Source of the DNA: Glaciecola sp. UBA983
GTDB taxonomy: Bacteria; Pseudomonadota; Gammaproteobacteria; Enterobacterales; Alteromonadaceae
Direction: 5' to 3'
Length of the DNA: 39,279 nucleotides
NCBI GenBank assembly: GCA_002292215.1
Contig: DBBN01000061.1
Span: forward strand, 1 to 39,279
In this document: positions 1 through 8,037 of the stretch, piece after piece
Numbering within the stretch: the stretch's first letter is position 1
How the letters are laid out: every line of letters begins with the position of its first letter
Notes under the pieces: generated by a model
What the model was told of the DNA's origin: nothing
The model's database searches: none
What the model saw: only the letters and a program-made list of their open reading frames with translations
Translations under genes and position numbers: made by a program

Positions 1-650
1 ATTTTCATTTCTTCTTTGGTGTAGTCATTATCCATAAATGCATCAATCTGCGGGATCACGTTAAACGCGATTTGACGTGAAAAACTTCCTTTTTGCACTT
101 CACGCGCATTTAATAAATCAGCAGTCTGAGTCGCTAGACCTTCCATCGCTTCTTTGCCAGCACCTGACACTGATTGATACGTACATACGTTAATCCGCTC
201 AATACCCACTGCATCATGAATCGGCTTCAGCGCCACCATCATTTGAATAGTAGAGCAATTAGGGTTAGCGATGATATTACGGTTTCTAAAATCTGCTAAT
301 GCATGTGCATTTACTTCTGGCACCACTAATGGAATATCAGGTTCATACCTAAAGTGAGAGGTATTATCAATCACAATACAGCCGGCTTCAGCTGCAATTG
401 GCGCAAACTTTTCAGATACACTACCACCAGCAGAGAAAAAACCAAACTCAGCTTGAGACCAGTCAAAAGTATCCGCATCTAATACTTCAATTTCTTTACC
501 CTTAAAATTAATCGTGCCACCGGCTGAACGGCTTGAGGCTAGAGGAAATAATTGATTGATGGGAAATTTGCGCTCAGCGAGTATATCCATCATTGTTTGA
601 CCTACAAGGCCAGTAGCGCCTAAAACGGCAACATTAAATGCTTGTGACAT
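1..650 (-). CDS. asd: Aspartate-semialdehyde dehydrogenase, N-terminal part (gene runs off the left edge)
   Basis: Asd reduces aspartyl-4-phosphate to aspartate-semialdehyde, the branch-point step to lysine/diaminopimelate, threonine and methionine. The frame opens with ATG at 650 (reverse strand) and stays open for about 216 codons to the window edge, so the C-terminal third is missing. Visible signatures are the NADP-binding glycine loop near the N-terminus (VLGATGLVG), the SAGGS motif, and the active-site cysteine segment NPNCST. A protein starting MSQAFNVAVLG and about 340 residues long would be usual. Next to pdxB, as in Shewanella-type genomes; only 25 bases separate the pdxB stop from this start, which suggests cotranscription. 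The related Usg-1 paralogue lacks the catalytic cysteine context seen here, so Asd is preferred. Confidence 0.93.
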   Translation of the reverse strand, partial: MSQAFNVAVLGATGLVGQTMMDILAERKFPINQLFPLASSRSAGGTINFKGKEIEVLDADTFDWSQAEFGFFSAGGSVSEKFAPIAAEAGCIVIDNTSHFRYEPDIPLVVPEVNAHALADFRNRNIIANPNCSTIQMMVALKPIHDAVGIERINVCTYQSVSGAGKEAMEGLATQTADLLNAREVQKGSFSRQIAFNVIPQIDAFMDNDYTKEEMK

Positions 651-675
651 GGTAAAAAGTAATCCTTAAAACAGG

Positions 676-1863
676 TTATGGCGCAATGGCATTAAAGCCT
701 AGCGCGGACAAAATTAGCTGTGTTGGTTGATGCGTACATGTGATCTGTAAGGTATCAAATTCTCGACGAATTGACGCATCAAGCTGATACTTAGGATCAC
801 GGTATTGCTTACGCAGCAGCGCGAAACAGTCGGATTGTGACATGTTCGTCACAAATTGGCTATGATCATATGCTATATCATATACCGTACCTACTAATAT
901 ACTAAGCGATTCAATGGTTAAACACTCATCGGAGCACACTATTTGCAGGGTTGCATCAGGTAAAAACTCGTGCATTTTATGTACCACAGGCTGATTAACT
1001 TGCTGCGCTAACCACTCATACAGCATAAATGTTCCCCGCGTTTTTCCTTCAAGGCTATGTCCTGCAATATGCGGAGTCGCAAACAAACAATGTGCAATTA
1101 GGGACTTGAGTATAGTCGGTTCATGCTCCCACACATCTAAGATTAATGTAGGGGCTAACTGTTGTTCTGCCGATCGCAATAATGCTTGATTATCGATGAC
1201 CTCTCCTCGACCAGCATTGAGTAAAATTTGTCTTGGCGAAAGCTGTGTTAATACTTCTTCATTAAATAAATGCAATGTGGGATGTGCGCCCGTTTTCACT
1301 AAAGGCGCATGTAAACAAACGATATCACATTGCAATATTGCTGTTAAATCACCCCACTGTGGTTGTGCTTCTGCCTCAGCTCGAGGAGGATCGTATGCAT
1401 GTACAGTCATACCCAGCGCACTAAATTTAGTGAGTACACGACGTCCAACCTGCCCTAACCCCACAATCCCTACCGTAAAGCCCGATAATACCTCAAATGA
1501 ATCCGATAATAGAATATCACCGCGCGCCAATAACGCATGTAAGATGCCTGCCAGTGCATATTCGGCAACTGATTCCGCATTACAACCTGCAGCGACATAG
1601 GTGGCAATATCTGCGCTAGCTAGCGCATCGAGATCTAAATGATTATAGCCAGCCGTCGCGGTTGCTAGATATTGGCATTGGGTTAATTGCTCTACCCGTT
1701 GAGCATTAATTTTAGTCGTAGAGCGCAACATTAATGCATTGACGTTGCATAAATCATTTGCACTAATAGTTTGGTGGTTAAAGGCTTGCGCTTGCCCTAA
1801 CGATGGGAACACGTTAGCGGCAAACGGCATATTATCATCATATAAAATATTCAAGTCCAACAC
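676..1863 (-). CDS. pdxB: Erythronate-4-phosphate dehydrogenase
   Basis: PdxB oxidises 4-phospho-D-erythronate to 2-oxo-3-hydroxy-4-phosphobutanoate, the second step of the DXP-dependent pyridoxal phosphate pathway. The 395-residue protein belongs to the D-2-hydroxyacid dehydrogenase family. I can see the GCNAESVAEY signature of PdxB, the Rossmann loop GLGQVGRRV, NAGRGEVID with the catalytic arginine, the DVWEHEP glutamate segment and the PHIAGHS histidine. A C-terminal PdxB dimerisation region follows, giving the usual family length of about 380. Its ATG at 1863 lies inside the 3' end of the upstream hydrolase gene (13-base overlap), indicating translational coupling, and asd follows downstream. 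The start MLDLNILYDDNMPFA fits PdxB proteins. Confidence 0.95.
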   Translation of the reverse strand: MLDLNILYDDNMPFAANVFPSLGQAQAFNHQTISANDLCNVNALMLRSTTKINAQRVEQLTQCQYLATATAGYNHLDLDALASADIATYVAAGCNAESVAEYALAGILHALLARGDILLSDSFEVLSGFTVGIVGLGQVGRRVLTKFSALGMTVHAYDPPRAEAEAQPQWGDLTAILQCDIVCLHAPLVKTGAHPTLHLFNEEVLTQLSPRQILLNAGRGEVIDNQALLRSAEQQLAPTLILDVWEHEPTILKSLIAHCLFATPHIAGHSLEGKTRGTFMLYEWLAQQVNQPVVHKMHEFLPDATLQIVCSDECLTIESLSILVGTVYDIAYDHSQFVTNMSQSDCFALLRKQYRDPKYQLDASIRREFDTLQITCTHQPTQLILSALGFNAIAP

Positions 1864-2798
1864 TCCATCAACGCCTTAGTCACTGCTTCAGGCGCTTCAA
1901 TTTGAGGGTAATGCCCAACATCTAACGCAAATGTCTTAGCATTAGGTAACAGGCGGATAAATTCATCAAGCATGTGCTGACCGGAAATAGGATCATATAT
2001 ACCATTAATGAATGCTAATGGGATCTTACTGTTTACTAACGCATCTTGCCAGCGTTGTGCAAATACTGCACGCTCATCAATATATTGCAACACGCTAGGG
2101 ATCACGCGACGACCATCATGCACTATTAGCAATTGCCACAGATCATTGATTAATGTGGGACTAGGCGGTGTATTAGGGCCAAATATACTCATAAAACTCT
2201 GATGTAACACGCGCTTACTCATCAACTTAACTGCAATAGGACCAAGTGAGGATTTAAGCAATTTTTGAGTGAATAACGGTTTATGTAATGCGGCAAATAA
2301 ACCACCATTTAAAAATGAGACTGACTGAAACTCAACAGGGAGCGCAACATTTAGCTCTGGCTGTTGATCATTGACTAAAGCAGGTGATTGACTGCGCGCG
2401 ACTAATTCTTGTGCCACCGACACGCCATAATCATGAGCAACCACATGACAAGCTTCAATACCGATGGCTTTCATATGTTCAAGTAATACGCATACTGCAT
2501 CCGTTTGTTGTTGCAGAGTGTATTGATGTGGGTAAGGTTTATCCGAGATGCCAAAGCCCAAAAAATCCATACCGATGCAGATATGAGAATGCCGCAAGGC
2601 TTGCCATTGATAATGCCAATCATAACTGGCACTGGGAAATCCATGTAAAAAAAGGACGACGGGTTTATCAATAACGACAGGTTTGTCATGAGAGGAGGTA
2701 ACCTGCAGCGGTACAGGGCTAAAACAGCCAATATGCCACTGCTCAAATTTGATATATTGCGCTTGAGCTTGATAATCCCGAAGAGCAATATGACTCAT
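1851..2798 (-). CDS. MEST-like alpha/beta hydrolase (Asp-nucleophile type)
   Basis: A 315-residue alpha/beta hydrolase. The oxyanion motif HGFP lies at residues 52-55, the nucleophile elbow is AHDYG with aspartate 123 in place of serine, a likely acid is in GIYDP, and the catalytic histidine is in VGHYPQ. An Asp nucleophile places it with haloalkane dehalogenases and epoxide hydrolases. From memory, the second half (FLNGGLF, FGP, LQYID, GHYPQ-E-P) follows the vertebrate imprinted protein MEST/PEG1 and its bacterial relatives. The physiological substrate is unknown. It has no signal peptide, so it is probably cytoplasmic. Its ATG overlaps the aldolase stop by one base (TAATG) and its 3' end overlaps pdxB, so the three genes look like one translationally coupled unit. 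Family assignment is firm; function is not. Confidence 0.85.
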   Translation of the reverse strand: MSHIALRDYQAQAQYIKFEQWHIGCFSPVPLQVTSSHDKPVVIDKPVVLFLHGFPSASYDWHYQWQALRHSHICIGMDFLGFGISDKPYPHQYTLQQQTDAVCVLLEHMKAIGIEACHVVAHDYGVSVAQELVARSQSPALVNDQQPELNVALPVEFQSVSFLNGGLFAALHKPLFTQKLLKSSLGPIAVKLMSKRVLHQSFMSIFGPNTPPSPTLINDLWQLLIVHDGRRVIPSVLQYIDERAVFAQRWQDALVNSKIPLAFINGIYDPISGQHMLDEFIRLLPNAKTFALDVGHYPQIEAPEAVTKALMECWT

Positions 2799-3553
2799 TA
2801 CGCTCTAAATCCAGGGTAATCACGATCTAATTTACGTAAAATGCCAGGCCACGCAAGTTGTCCACCTGATGATTTTAACACCATTTCGGCTTGAGCTTGG
2901 ATCCCTGCCAGTATAGCATCGGGTACTTGAATCAGATTTTGTCCGGTGCCTTGTGCCATGAGTTGTACTTCAGCAGCTCGCTGCATAATGTACATAAACA
3001 AAAACGCATCAGGAATGGTCGACGCGCAAGTTAATAAACCATGATTGCGTAAGATAAAGAAATTTTTATCACCTAAATCTGATACTAAACGCTGCTTTTC
3101 ATCCGAATTAAGCGAGACCCCTTCATAATCATGGTATGCAATGGAACTTAACGGAAATAATGACGCCTGCGAAAATGCCTCCATTCCCTTTTCTAAGATG
3201 GATACTGCAACGCCTTCATTGGTGTGAAGGTGCAATACACAATGCGCATCATCGCGGGCACAGTGGACTGCTGAGTGGATATTAAAACCTGCGGGATTGA
3301 TTTCGTAATCACTGTCGAGGACTTTGTTACCATCCAAATCAACTTTGACTAGACTCGATGCGGTCACTTCTTCAAACATCATCCCATAAGGATTAATTAA
3401 AAAGTGAGCATCAGGTCCTGGGACTCGCGCAGAAATATGCGTAAAAATTAAATCGTCCCAACCATAATGTGCCACCATGCGATAGCAGGCTGCAAGATCA
3501 ACGCGCGTTGCCCATTCTTCTTTAGAAACAAGGTCTTGTACTGGTTTACTCAT
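2798..3553 (-). CDS. Class II aldolase/adducin family protein
   Basis: A 251-residue protein with the class II aldolase/adducin fold. Metal-binding features are the HLHT pair near residue 145 and the later histidine in RNHGLL. Members include fuculose-1-phosphate aldolase, ribulose-5-phosphate 4-epimerase and many of unknown substrate, so the reaction cannot be assigned. The opening VDLAACYRMVAHYGWDDLI and the INPYGMMFEEVTASSLVKVD stretch are typical of the subgroup often annotated only as class II aldolase. It is the first gene of the unit aldolase, MEST-like hydrolase, pdxB, asd. The 132 bases between it and fabB would hold the promoter, but I see no clear terminator or operator there. Confidence 0.88.
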   Translation of the reverse strand: MSKPVQDLVSKEEWATRVDLAACYRMVAHYGWDDLIFTHISARVPGPDAHFLINPYGMMFEEVTASSLVKVDLDGNKVLDSDYEINPAGFNIHSAVHCARDDAHCVLHLHTNEGVAVSILEKGMEAFSQASLFPLSSIAYHDYEGVSLNSDEKQRLVSDLGDKNFFILRNHGLLTCASTIPDAFLFMYIMQRAAEVQLMAQGTGQNLIQVPDAILAGIQAQAEMVLKSSGGQLAWPGILRKLDRDYPGFRA

Positions 3554-3685
3554 TGGCCGCCCTTTTATACAACATAATAAGATGCAAAATAATATTTACA
3601 ATAATTTAACGTATTACTTGTAAAAAAGCCAATAACAACAACGCGCTTAATCTATCACTTATTCTAATCAGACTTTATAAGTATT

Positions 3686-4900
3686 TTAGCCTTTATAACG
3701 CTGCATCACTAAGGTTGCGTTCGTACCACCAAAACCAAAACTGTTAGACATAATGGTATTGATAGTTTGTTCACGTGTTTGTGTCACGATATCCAAACCT
3801 TTCGCCGCGTCATCTAATGTTTCAATGTTAATTGATGGTGCAATAAAATTATTTTCCATCATTAAAATACTAAAGATAGCTTCGTTAACCCCTGCAGCAC
3901 CAAGTGCATGGCCTGTCATGGCTTTAGTTGCACTAATTGCTGGTGATTTTTCACCGAATACTTCTTGGATCGCTTTAAGCTCTTGTACATCACCAACAGG
4001 AGTGGACGTCCCGTGAGTGTTTAAGTAGTCAATCTCGCCTTCTACATTTTGCATCGCCATTTGCATACAACGCACCGCGCCTTCACCTGAAGGAGCAACC
4101 ATGTCATAACCGTCAGAGGTTGCACCGTAACCAACAATTTCAGCATAAATATGCGCACCACGCGCTAACGCATGTTCAAGTTCTTCGACCACGACCATAC
4201 CACCACCACCTGAACTGACAAACCCATCACGGTCTGCATCATAAGTGCGCGAGGCTTTTTCTGGCGTATCGTTATATTCTGAGGACAAGGCACCCATTGC
4301 ATCAAATTGACCAGAAAGCGCCCAATGGAGTTCTTCACCACCACCGGCAAATACCACATCCTGCTTGTTCAATTGGATCATTTCCAAGGCATTACCGATA
4401 CAATGTGCTGATGTGGCACAAGCCGATGAAATCGAGTAATTCACCCCTTTGATTTTAAATGGGGTCGCTAAACAAGCAGAAACCGTGCTACCCATACAGC
4501 GTGTAACCATGTAAGGACCGACACGACGCACGCCTTTGTTACGAATAATATCCGCAGAATCAACTTGATGCTTAGACGATGCCCCACCTGAACCTGCAAT
4601 GATACCGGTACGAATATTAGAAATTTGCTCAGGTGACAAACCGGAATCGTCTACGGCTTGTTGCATGGCAATATACGCATAAGAAGCCGCATCGCCCATA
4701 AAGCGTAATTGTTTACGGTCAATATGTTCACTCAAGTCAAGGTCTACTTTGCCCCAAACTTGGCTACGTAAACCCATTTCCTTAAACTGTTCAGAAAACG
4801 TAATACCTGATTTACCAGCACGTAATGACTCAGTAACTTCTGCTTTGTTATTACCAATACTTGATACGATACCTAATCCAGTGATGACTGCTCTTCTCAT
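3686..4900 (-). CDS. fabB: Beta-ketoacyl-ACP synthase I
   Basis: FabB condenses malonyl-ACP with acyl-ACP and is the synthase needed for unsaturated fatty acid elongation. The 404-residue protein carries the thiolase-fold catalytic triad: Cys161 in [10 protein letters not shown], a histidine in [10 protein letters not shown] and a second histidine in [12 protein letters not shown]. The closing [12 protein letters not shown] is typical. Length matches E. coli FabB (406). The ATG at 4900 is preceded by AAGGAA at good spacing. It is divergent from mnmC, the same neighbour as in E. coli, and its upstream region holds FadR-like and FabR-like sites described separately, so activation by FadR and repression by FabR are likely. 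Confidence 0.97.
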   Translation of the reverse strand: MRRAVITGLGIVSSIGNNKAEVTESLRAGKSGITFSEQFKEMGLRSQVWGKVDLDLSEHIDRKQLRFMGDAASYAYIAMQQAVDDSGLSPEQISNIRTGIIAGSGGASSKHQVDSADIIRNKGVRRVGPYMVTRCMGSTVSACLATPFKIKGVNYSISSACATSAHCIGNALEMIQLNKQDVVFAGGGEELHWALSGQFDAMGALSSEYNDTPEKASRTYDADRDGFVSSGGGGMVVVEELEHALARGAHIYAEIVGYGATSDGYDMVAPSGEGAVRCMQMAMQNVEGEIDYLNTHGTSTPVGDVQELKAIQEVFGEKSPAISATKAMTGHALGAAGVNEAIFSILMMENNFIAPSINIETLDDAAKGLDIVTQTREQTINTIMSNSFGFGGTNATLVMQRYKG

Positions 4901-4947
4901 GATATTCCTTAGCGAATTTTGTGGGACTTTTTATACGTCTTTTTTGT

Positions 4948-4963
4948 GCGTAAGATTGTACGC
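4948..4963 (-). promoter_or_regulatory. FabR-like operator in the fabB promoter
   Basis: The 16 bases read GCGTAAG-AT-TGTACGC on the plus strand. The right half matches the known FabR half-site TGTACGC exactly and the left half matches GCGTACA at five of seven positions, with the usual two-base centre. A good -10 hexamer on the fabB strand (TACAAT, 4955-4960) sits inside it, the expected position for a repressor of fabB. FabR itself is not in the window. The assignment is by pattern and position only. Confidence 0.6.
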
Positions 4964-4983
4964 CAGTTTATTAATTTAACTGG
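4955..4983 (-). promoter_or_regulatory. Predicted sigma-70 promoter of fabB
   Basis: On the fabB strand, -10 TACAAT (4955-4960) is separated by 17 bases from a weak -35 CCAGTT (4978-4983). The -35 overlaps the FadR-like site. A poor -35 is what one expects of an activator-dependent promoter. The transcription start would fall near 4947, giving a leader of about 47 bases. Confidence 0.5.
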
Positions 4984-4994
4984 TCTGATATTAT
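4978..4994 (+). promoter_or_regulatory. FadR-like binding site upstream of fabB
   Basis: The 17-mer starts AACTGGTCTGA and keeps the left half and centre of the enterobacterial FadR consensus (AACTGGTCnGACnnGTT), with a degenerate right half. Its centre is about 38-40 bases upstream of the predicted fabB start, the position from which E. coli FadR activates fabB and fabA. A fadR gene lies in this window at 15571-16281. Confidence 0.55.
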
Positions 4995-5027
4995 ACTCCC
5001 CTTAGTATATTTACTTACAGGTTCAAT

Positions 5028-7049
5028 GTGAAGCTTAGCCATGCACAAATCAGCTTTAAATCATCCGGCACGCCAGTTGCTGATGATTTTTCCGATGTTT
5101 ATTTCTTAGACGCTCACGGCTGCGCAGAAACTGACTACGTATTTATCGAACAAAATGATTTGCTCAACAGGTGGTTACAATTCGAACTATCTGACTCTAT
5201 TTCTGCCAATGTATTTGTGATTGCTGAAACCGGTTTTGGCTCGGGTTTAAACTTTTTTCAAACATTGCACCATTATTCGCAGCTACTTGAACAAGGTCAC
5301 ACACTGCCAAGGTTATATTTTTTATCAACTGAAAAGTTTCCAATGACCATGGCCGATTTACAACAATCGATTGCCGTGTACCCACATTTATCTAAATGGG
5401 TTGACGAACTACTGCCACAATATCCTATGGCTTTAACAGGCTGTCATCGAATGCATTTATGCAATGGACTGGTAACATTGGATCTATGGCTTGGAGATAT
5501 TCATGACACCCTGCCCCAATGGCTAAATGAGCATGATGGTCTAGTGGATGCCTGGTTCTTAGATGGGTTTGCGCCAAGCCGTAACCCGGATATGTGGAAT
5601 GAGGCCTTATTTACGCAACTTGCTCGTTTATCCAAACCCAATGGAACACTATCAACCTTTACCGCTGCGAGTATCGTTAAGAGAGGCTTAGTTAAAGCTG
5701 GATATAAATTAACTAAAACCAAAGGCTTTCGCTATAAACGAGAAATGATCCTTGCCACGTTCACAGAATTAGCTATTCGACAACCAACGCAACAACAGCA
5801 CAGCATTCCATATTATGCGCGTCCTGCTCAGCCATTATTACAACATGTGACGATTTTGGGTGGTGGTATCGCCGCAGGGTGTTTAGCCTATTTACTTACT
5901 CAACAAGGCATCGAAGTCTCCGTACACTGCAAAGATGCAGCCTTAGCACAAGGCGCTTCGGGCAATGATTTAGGCGGTTTTTATCCACAACTTAATGCTC
6001 AAGCGAGTATCGCTAGCCAAGTTCATGCAGCTAGTTTTGTGTATGCTCGGCGATTTTATGATGCATTGCTTAGCCAAGGTGCTAAGTTTGGTCATGCTTG
6101 GTGTGGGGTATTACAAGTCGGTTTTAATGACAAAGTTCAACAACGCCAACAAAATTTAATTGATCAACAGGTGTGGCCAGCAGATCTAATCCAAGGTGTT
6201 AGTGCTAGCCAAGCGTCAGAAATTGCACAAGTCGAACTCCCCTATCCGGCGTTATTTATTGAGCAAGGAGGTTGGATCAGCCCACCTCAATTAGTAAAGG
6301 CAATGTTTGCACTCGCACAACAAACCGGTTTATGTCAGATTAACACCCAATCAACATTGAGTACTGATGTCATTACTAATATTACCAGCGATCCTAGTCA
6401 GGCTGTAATATATGCCACGGGTGCAGAATCAGCGCGATTAGCAATCCCGGCGTTACCGTATCGCCTAGTCAGAGGTCAAGTCGAACGAGCCCCTGCCTCC
6501 ACACAAAGCACAAACTTACAAACCGTGTTATGCCACAAAGGTTATTTCACCCCAGCTGTAGATGGAATACATGCATTAGGCTCAACCTATGTGAAAGACG
6601 ATGTTAATTGTGAGTATCGTCCTTCCGAAGCACAACTTAATTTAGCGATGCATCAACAGAGTCTGGTTGAATGTCCATGGATCCAAGCTATGCCATTACC
6701 CACTTCAGGCAGAGCCGCTATTCGCTGCTCAACACCTGACCATTTACCACTCGTCGGCGCTGTGCCCGATGTACAGCAACAATTAATCGACTTTAATCAG
6801 TTGTATCAAGCAAAACCTGCACATACTTACCCTCAAGCGCAAAATGTCAAAGGGCAATATGTGCTAACAGGATTAGGCTCTCGTGGATTAACCACCGCAC
6901 CATTAATGGCACAATTATTAGTATCTCAACTATTAGGGCTGCCTATTCCAGTCACTCAGACCGTCGCAAACGCACTCAATCCAAATCGCTTTTTGATCCG
7001 CGACGGGATCCGTAGATTAAGCTATTTAGACCGATTTACGGCTTCATAA
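5028..7049 (+). CDS. mnmC: Bifunctional tRNA mnm5s2U biosynthesis protein MnmC
   Basis: MnmC completes 5-methylaminomethyl-2-thiouridine at the wobble position of tRNAs for Lys, Glu and Gln. The C-terminal FAD domain removes the carboxymethyl group and the N-terminal domain then methylates the amine. Visible in the 673 residues are the SAM-binding loop ETGFGSGLNF, the DGFAPSRNPDMW motif of the methyltransferase half (about 1-245), and an FAD-binding ILGGGIAAG loop near residue 278 opening the oxidase half. The start is GTG at 5028. The ATG two bases upstream (5026) is followed directly by TGA in its own frame, and the GTG frame matches the family N-terminus (GTPVADDFSDVYF). Divergent from fabB as in E. 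coli. Confidence 0.95.
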   Translation: MKLSHAQISFKSSGTPVADDFSDVYFLDAHGCAETDYVFIEQNDLLNRWLQFELSDSISANVFVIAETGFGSGLNFFQTLHHYSQLLEQGHTLPRLYFLSTEKFPMTMADLQQSIAVYPHLSKWVDELLPQYPMALTGCHRMHLCNGLVTLDLWLGDIHDTLPQWLNEHDGLVDAWFLDGFAPSRNPDMWNEALFTQLARLSKPNGTLSTFTAASIVKRGLVKAGYKLTKTKGFRYKREMILATFTELAIRQPTQQQHSIPYYARPAQPLLQHVTILGGGIAAGCLAYLLTQQGIEVSVHCKDAALAQGASGNDLGGFYPQLNAQASIASQVHAASFVYARRFYDALLSQGAKFGHAWCGVLQVGFNDKVQQRQQNLIDQQVWPADLIQGVSASQASEIAQVELPYPALFIEQGGWISPPQLVKAMFALAQQTGLCQINTQSTLSTDVITNITSDPSQAVIYATGAESARLAIPALPYRLVRGQVERAPASTQSTNLQTVLCHKGYFTPAVDGIHALGSTYVKDDVNCEYRPSEAQLNLAMHQQSLVECPWIQAMPLPTSGRAAIRCSTPDHLPLVGAVPDVQQQLIDFNQLYQAKPAHTYPQAQNVKGQYVLTGLGSRGLTTAPLMAQLLVSQLLGLPIPVTQTVANALNPNRFLIRDGIRRLSYLDRFTAS

Positions 7050-7108
7050 TGGCTGCTATTTCATCAACTTGGGCTTTTTTTGAAACATGTGTTTCCAAAG
7101 CGCTATCG

Positions 7109-7822
7109 TTATTGCTGCGCAGGTAACCCTAATAAATCCAAATGTTCCCCGATCACGTTTTCATAAGACACCATAACCGCATTGGCAATATGCTCTGGGA
7201 TCAATGATTGTGCACTGGCTACAATATGTTTAGTACTCACGTCGATAATCCGTGCATTGATCAAGACGCCACCATGATGTCGGGCAAATGTTCCCGTCAA
7301 AATATAGTCCATCGGTACGTCAATATTCAGATCTTCATGATCACGTGACAAATAAAAATCACCTTGCGACGTCACCCTAATAAAGCCCGTTGATTTAAAA
7401 TCCACCACGGGTATACGGTATTGATGCAATTCGTGTTTAAAGCTTTCTGCCATTTGTAATGCCATGATATTGGAATGATTAAGATCGCTATCAAGCCAAG
7501 CAAAATGTGTCACACCCATTGGGGTTTGTGGCGTCATATTTTCCATATTAGCGACTAAATCTTGTGTTAGATTGCGCACATAATCATTGATGGTATATAA
7601 CAATCGCTCGGGAGTGGCATCCACGGCAATGGGTGAATCTTTATCTGAAAGCTCATCAAGAGAGAGCTCAGATGAAAGCCGAGCCTGTGGCGACGAGATG
7701 GGTATATCATCCGCATAGCGGGCAATAGGTATTGTTGTCTCTGGCAGCAACATGCACCCAGAAAGGCTAGCCACACTAATTGCAACAAGGCTATGTTTGA
7801 GTGTGTGTGATTTTTTAGGCAT
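7109..7822 (-). CDS. FlgO-domain outer-membrane lipoprotein
   Basis: A 237-residue lipoprotein with a FlgO-type domain. I chose ATG at 7822 because GAGG precedes it by five bases and the protein then begins with a lipoprotein signal: a charged n-region, a hydrophobic stretch, and the lipobox LSGC with Cys23. The frame extends 14 codons upstream without a better start. The body (residues about 75-230: LVANMENMTP, VTHFAWLDSDLNHSN, LQMAESFKHEL, DYILTGTF) follows the FlgO fold known from Vibrio, where FlgO is an outer-membrane factor for flagellar function. No flagellar gene is nearby, so a role in motility is not supported by context. It converges on mnmC with no convincing terminator between them. 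Confidence 0.72.
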   Translation of the reverse strand: MPKKSHTLKHSLVAISVASLSGCMLLPETTIPIARYADDIPISSPQARLSSELSLDELSDKDSPIAVDATPERLLYTINDYVRNLTQDLVANMENMTPQTPMGVTHFAWLDSDLNHSNIMALQMAESFKHELHQYRIPVVDFKSTGFIRVTSQGDFYLSRDHEDLNIDVPMDYILTGTFARHHGGVLINARIIDVSTKHIVASAQSLIPEHIANAVMVSYENVIGEHLDLLGLPAQQ

Positions 7823-8037
7823 AACGTCCTCGTCTACACATCGTTTCATCATGTCCAAACACAAGGCAAAGTGTTGCCGTGTAGACCGCAGTTAAAGGCA
7901 ATGTACGGCGACATATATCCGATTTGTAGCGAAATATGGCGTAGTTACCTGTTTAACCTAAGACAAAATACGATGTTGTGGTTATTTCATTGGTATCCAT
8001 GATTAATGAATAGCAATTGTCATACCAAGAATGTTAT

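Noticed and set aside
1196..1600. A 134-codon plus-strand open frame inside pdxB
   Set aside because: It is antisense to a fully conserved gene, rich in Ser, Thr and Cys, and shows no recognisable motif or ribosome site.
7050..7108. Terminator between convergent mnmC and the FlgO-domain gene
   Set aside because: The GAAACA / TGTTTC palindrome has a two-base centre and short arms, and the T run lies before it, so it does not form a standard intrinsic terminator.
7990..8028. Inverted repeat TTGGTAT / ATACCAA downstream of the fusion gene
   Set aside because: The stem is only seven bases with a 25-base loop and no T tract, so I do not call it a terminator or operator.
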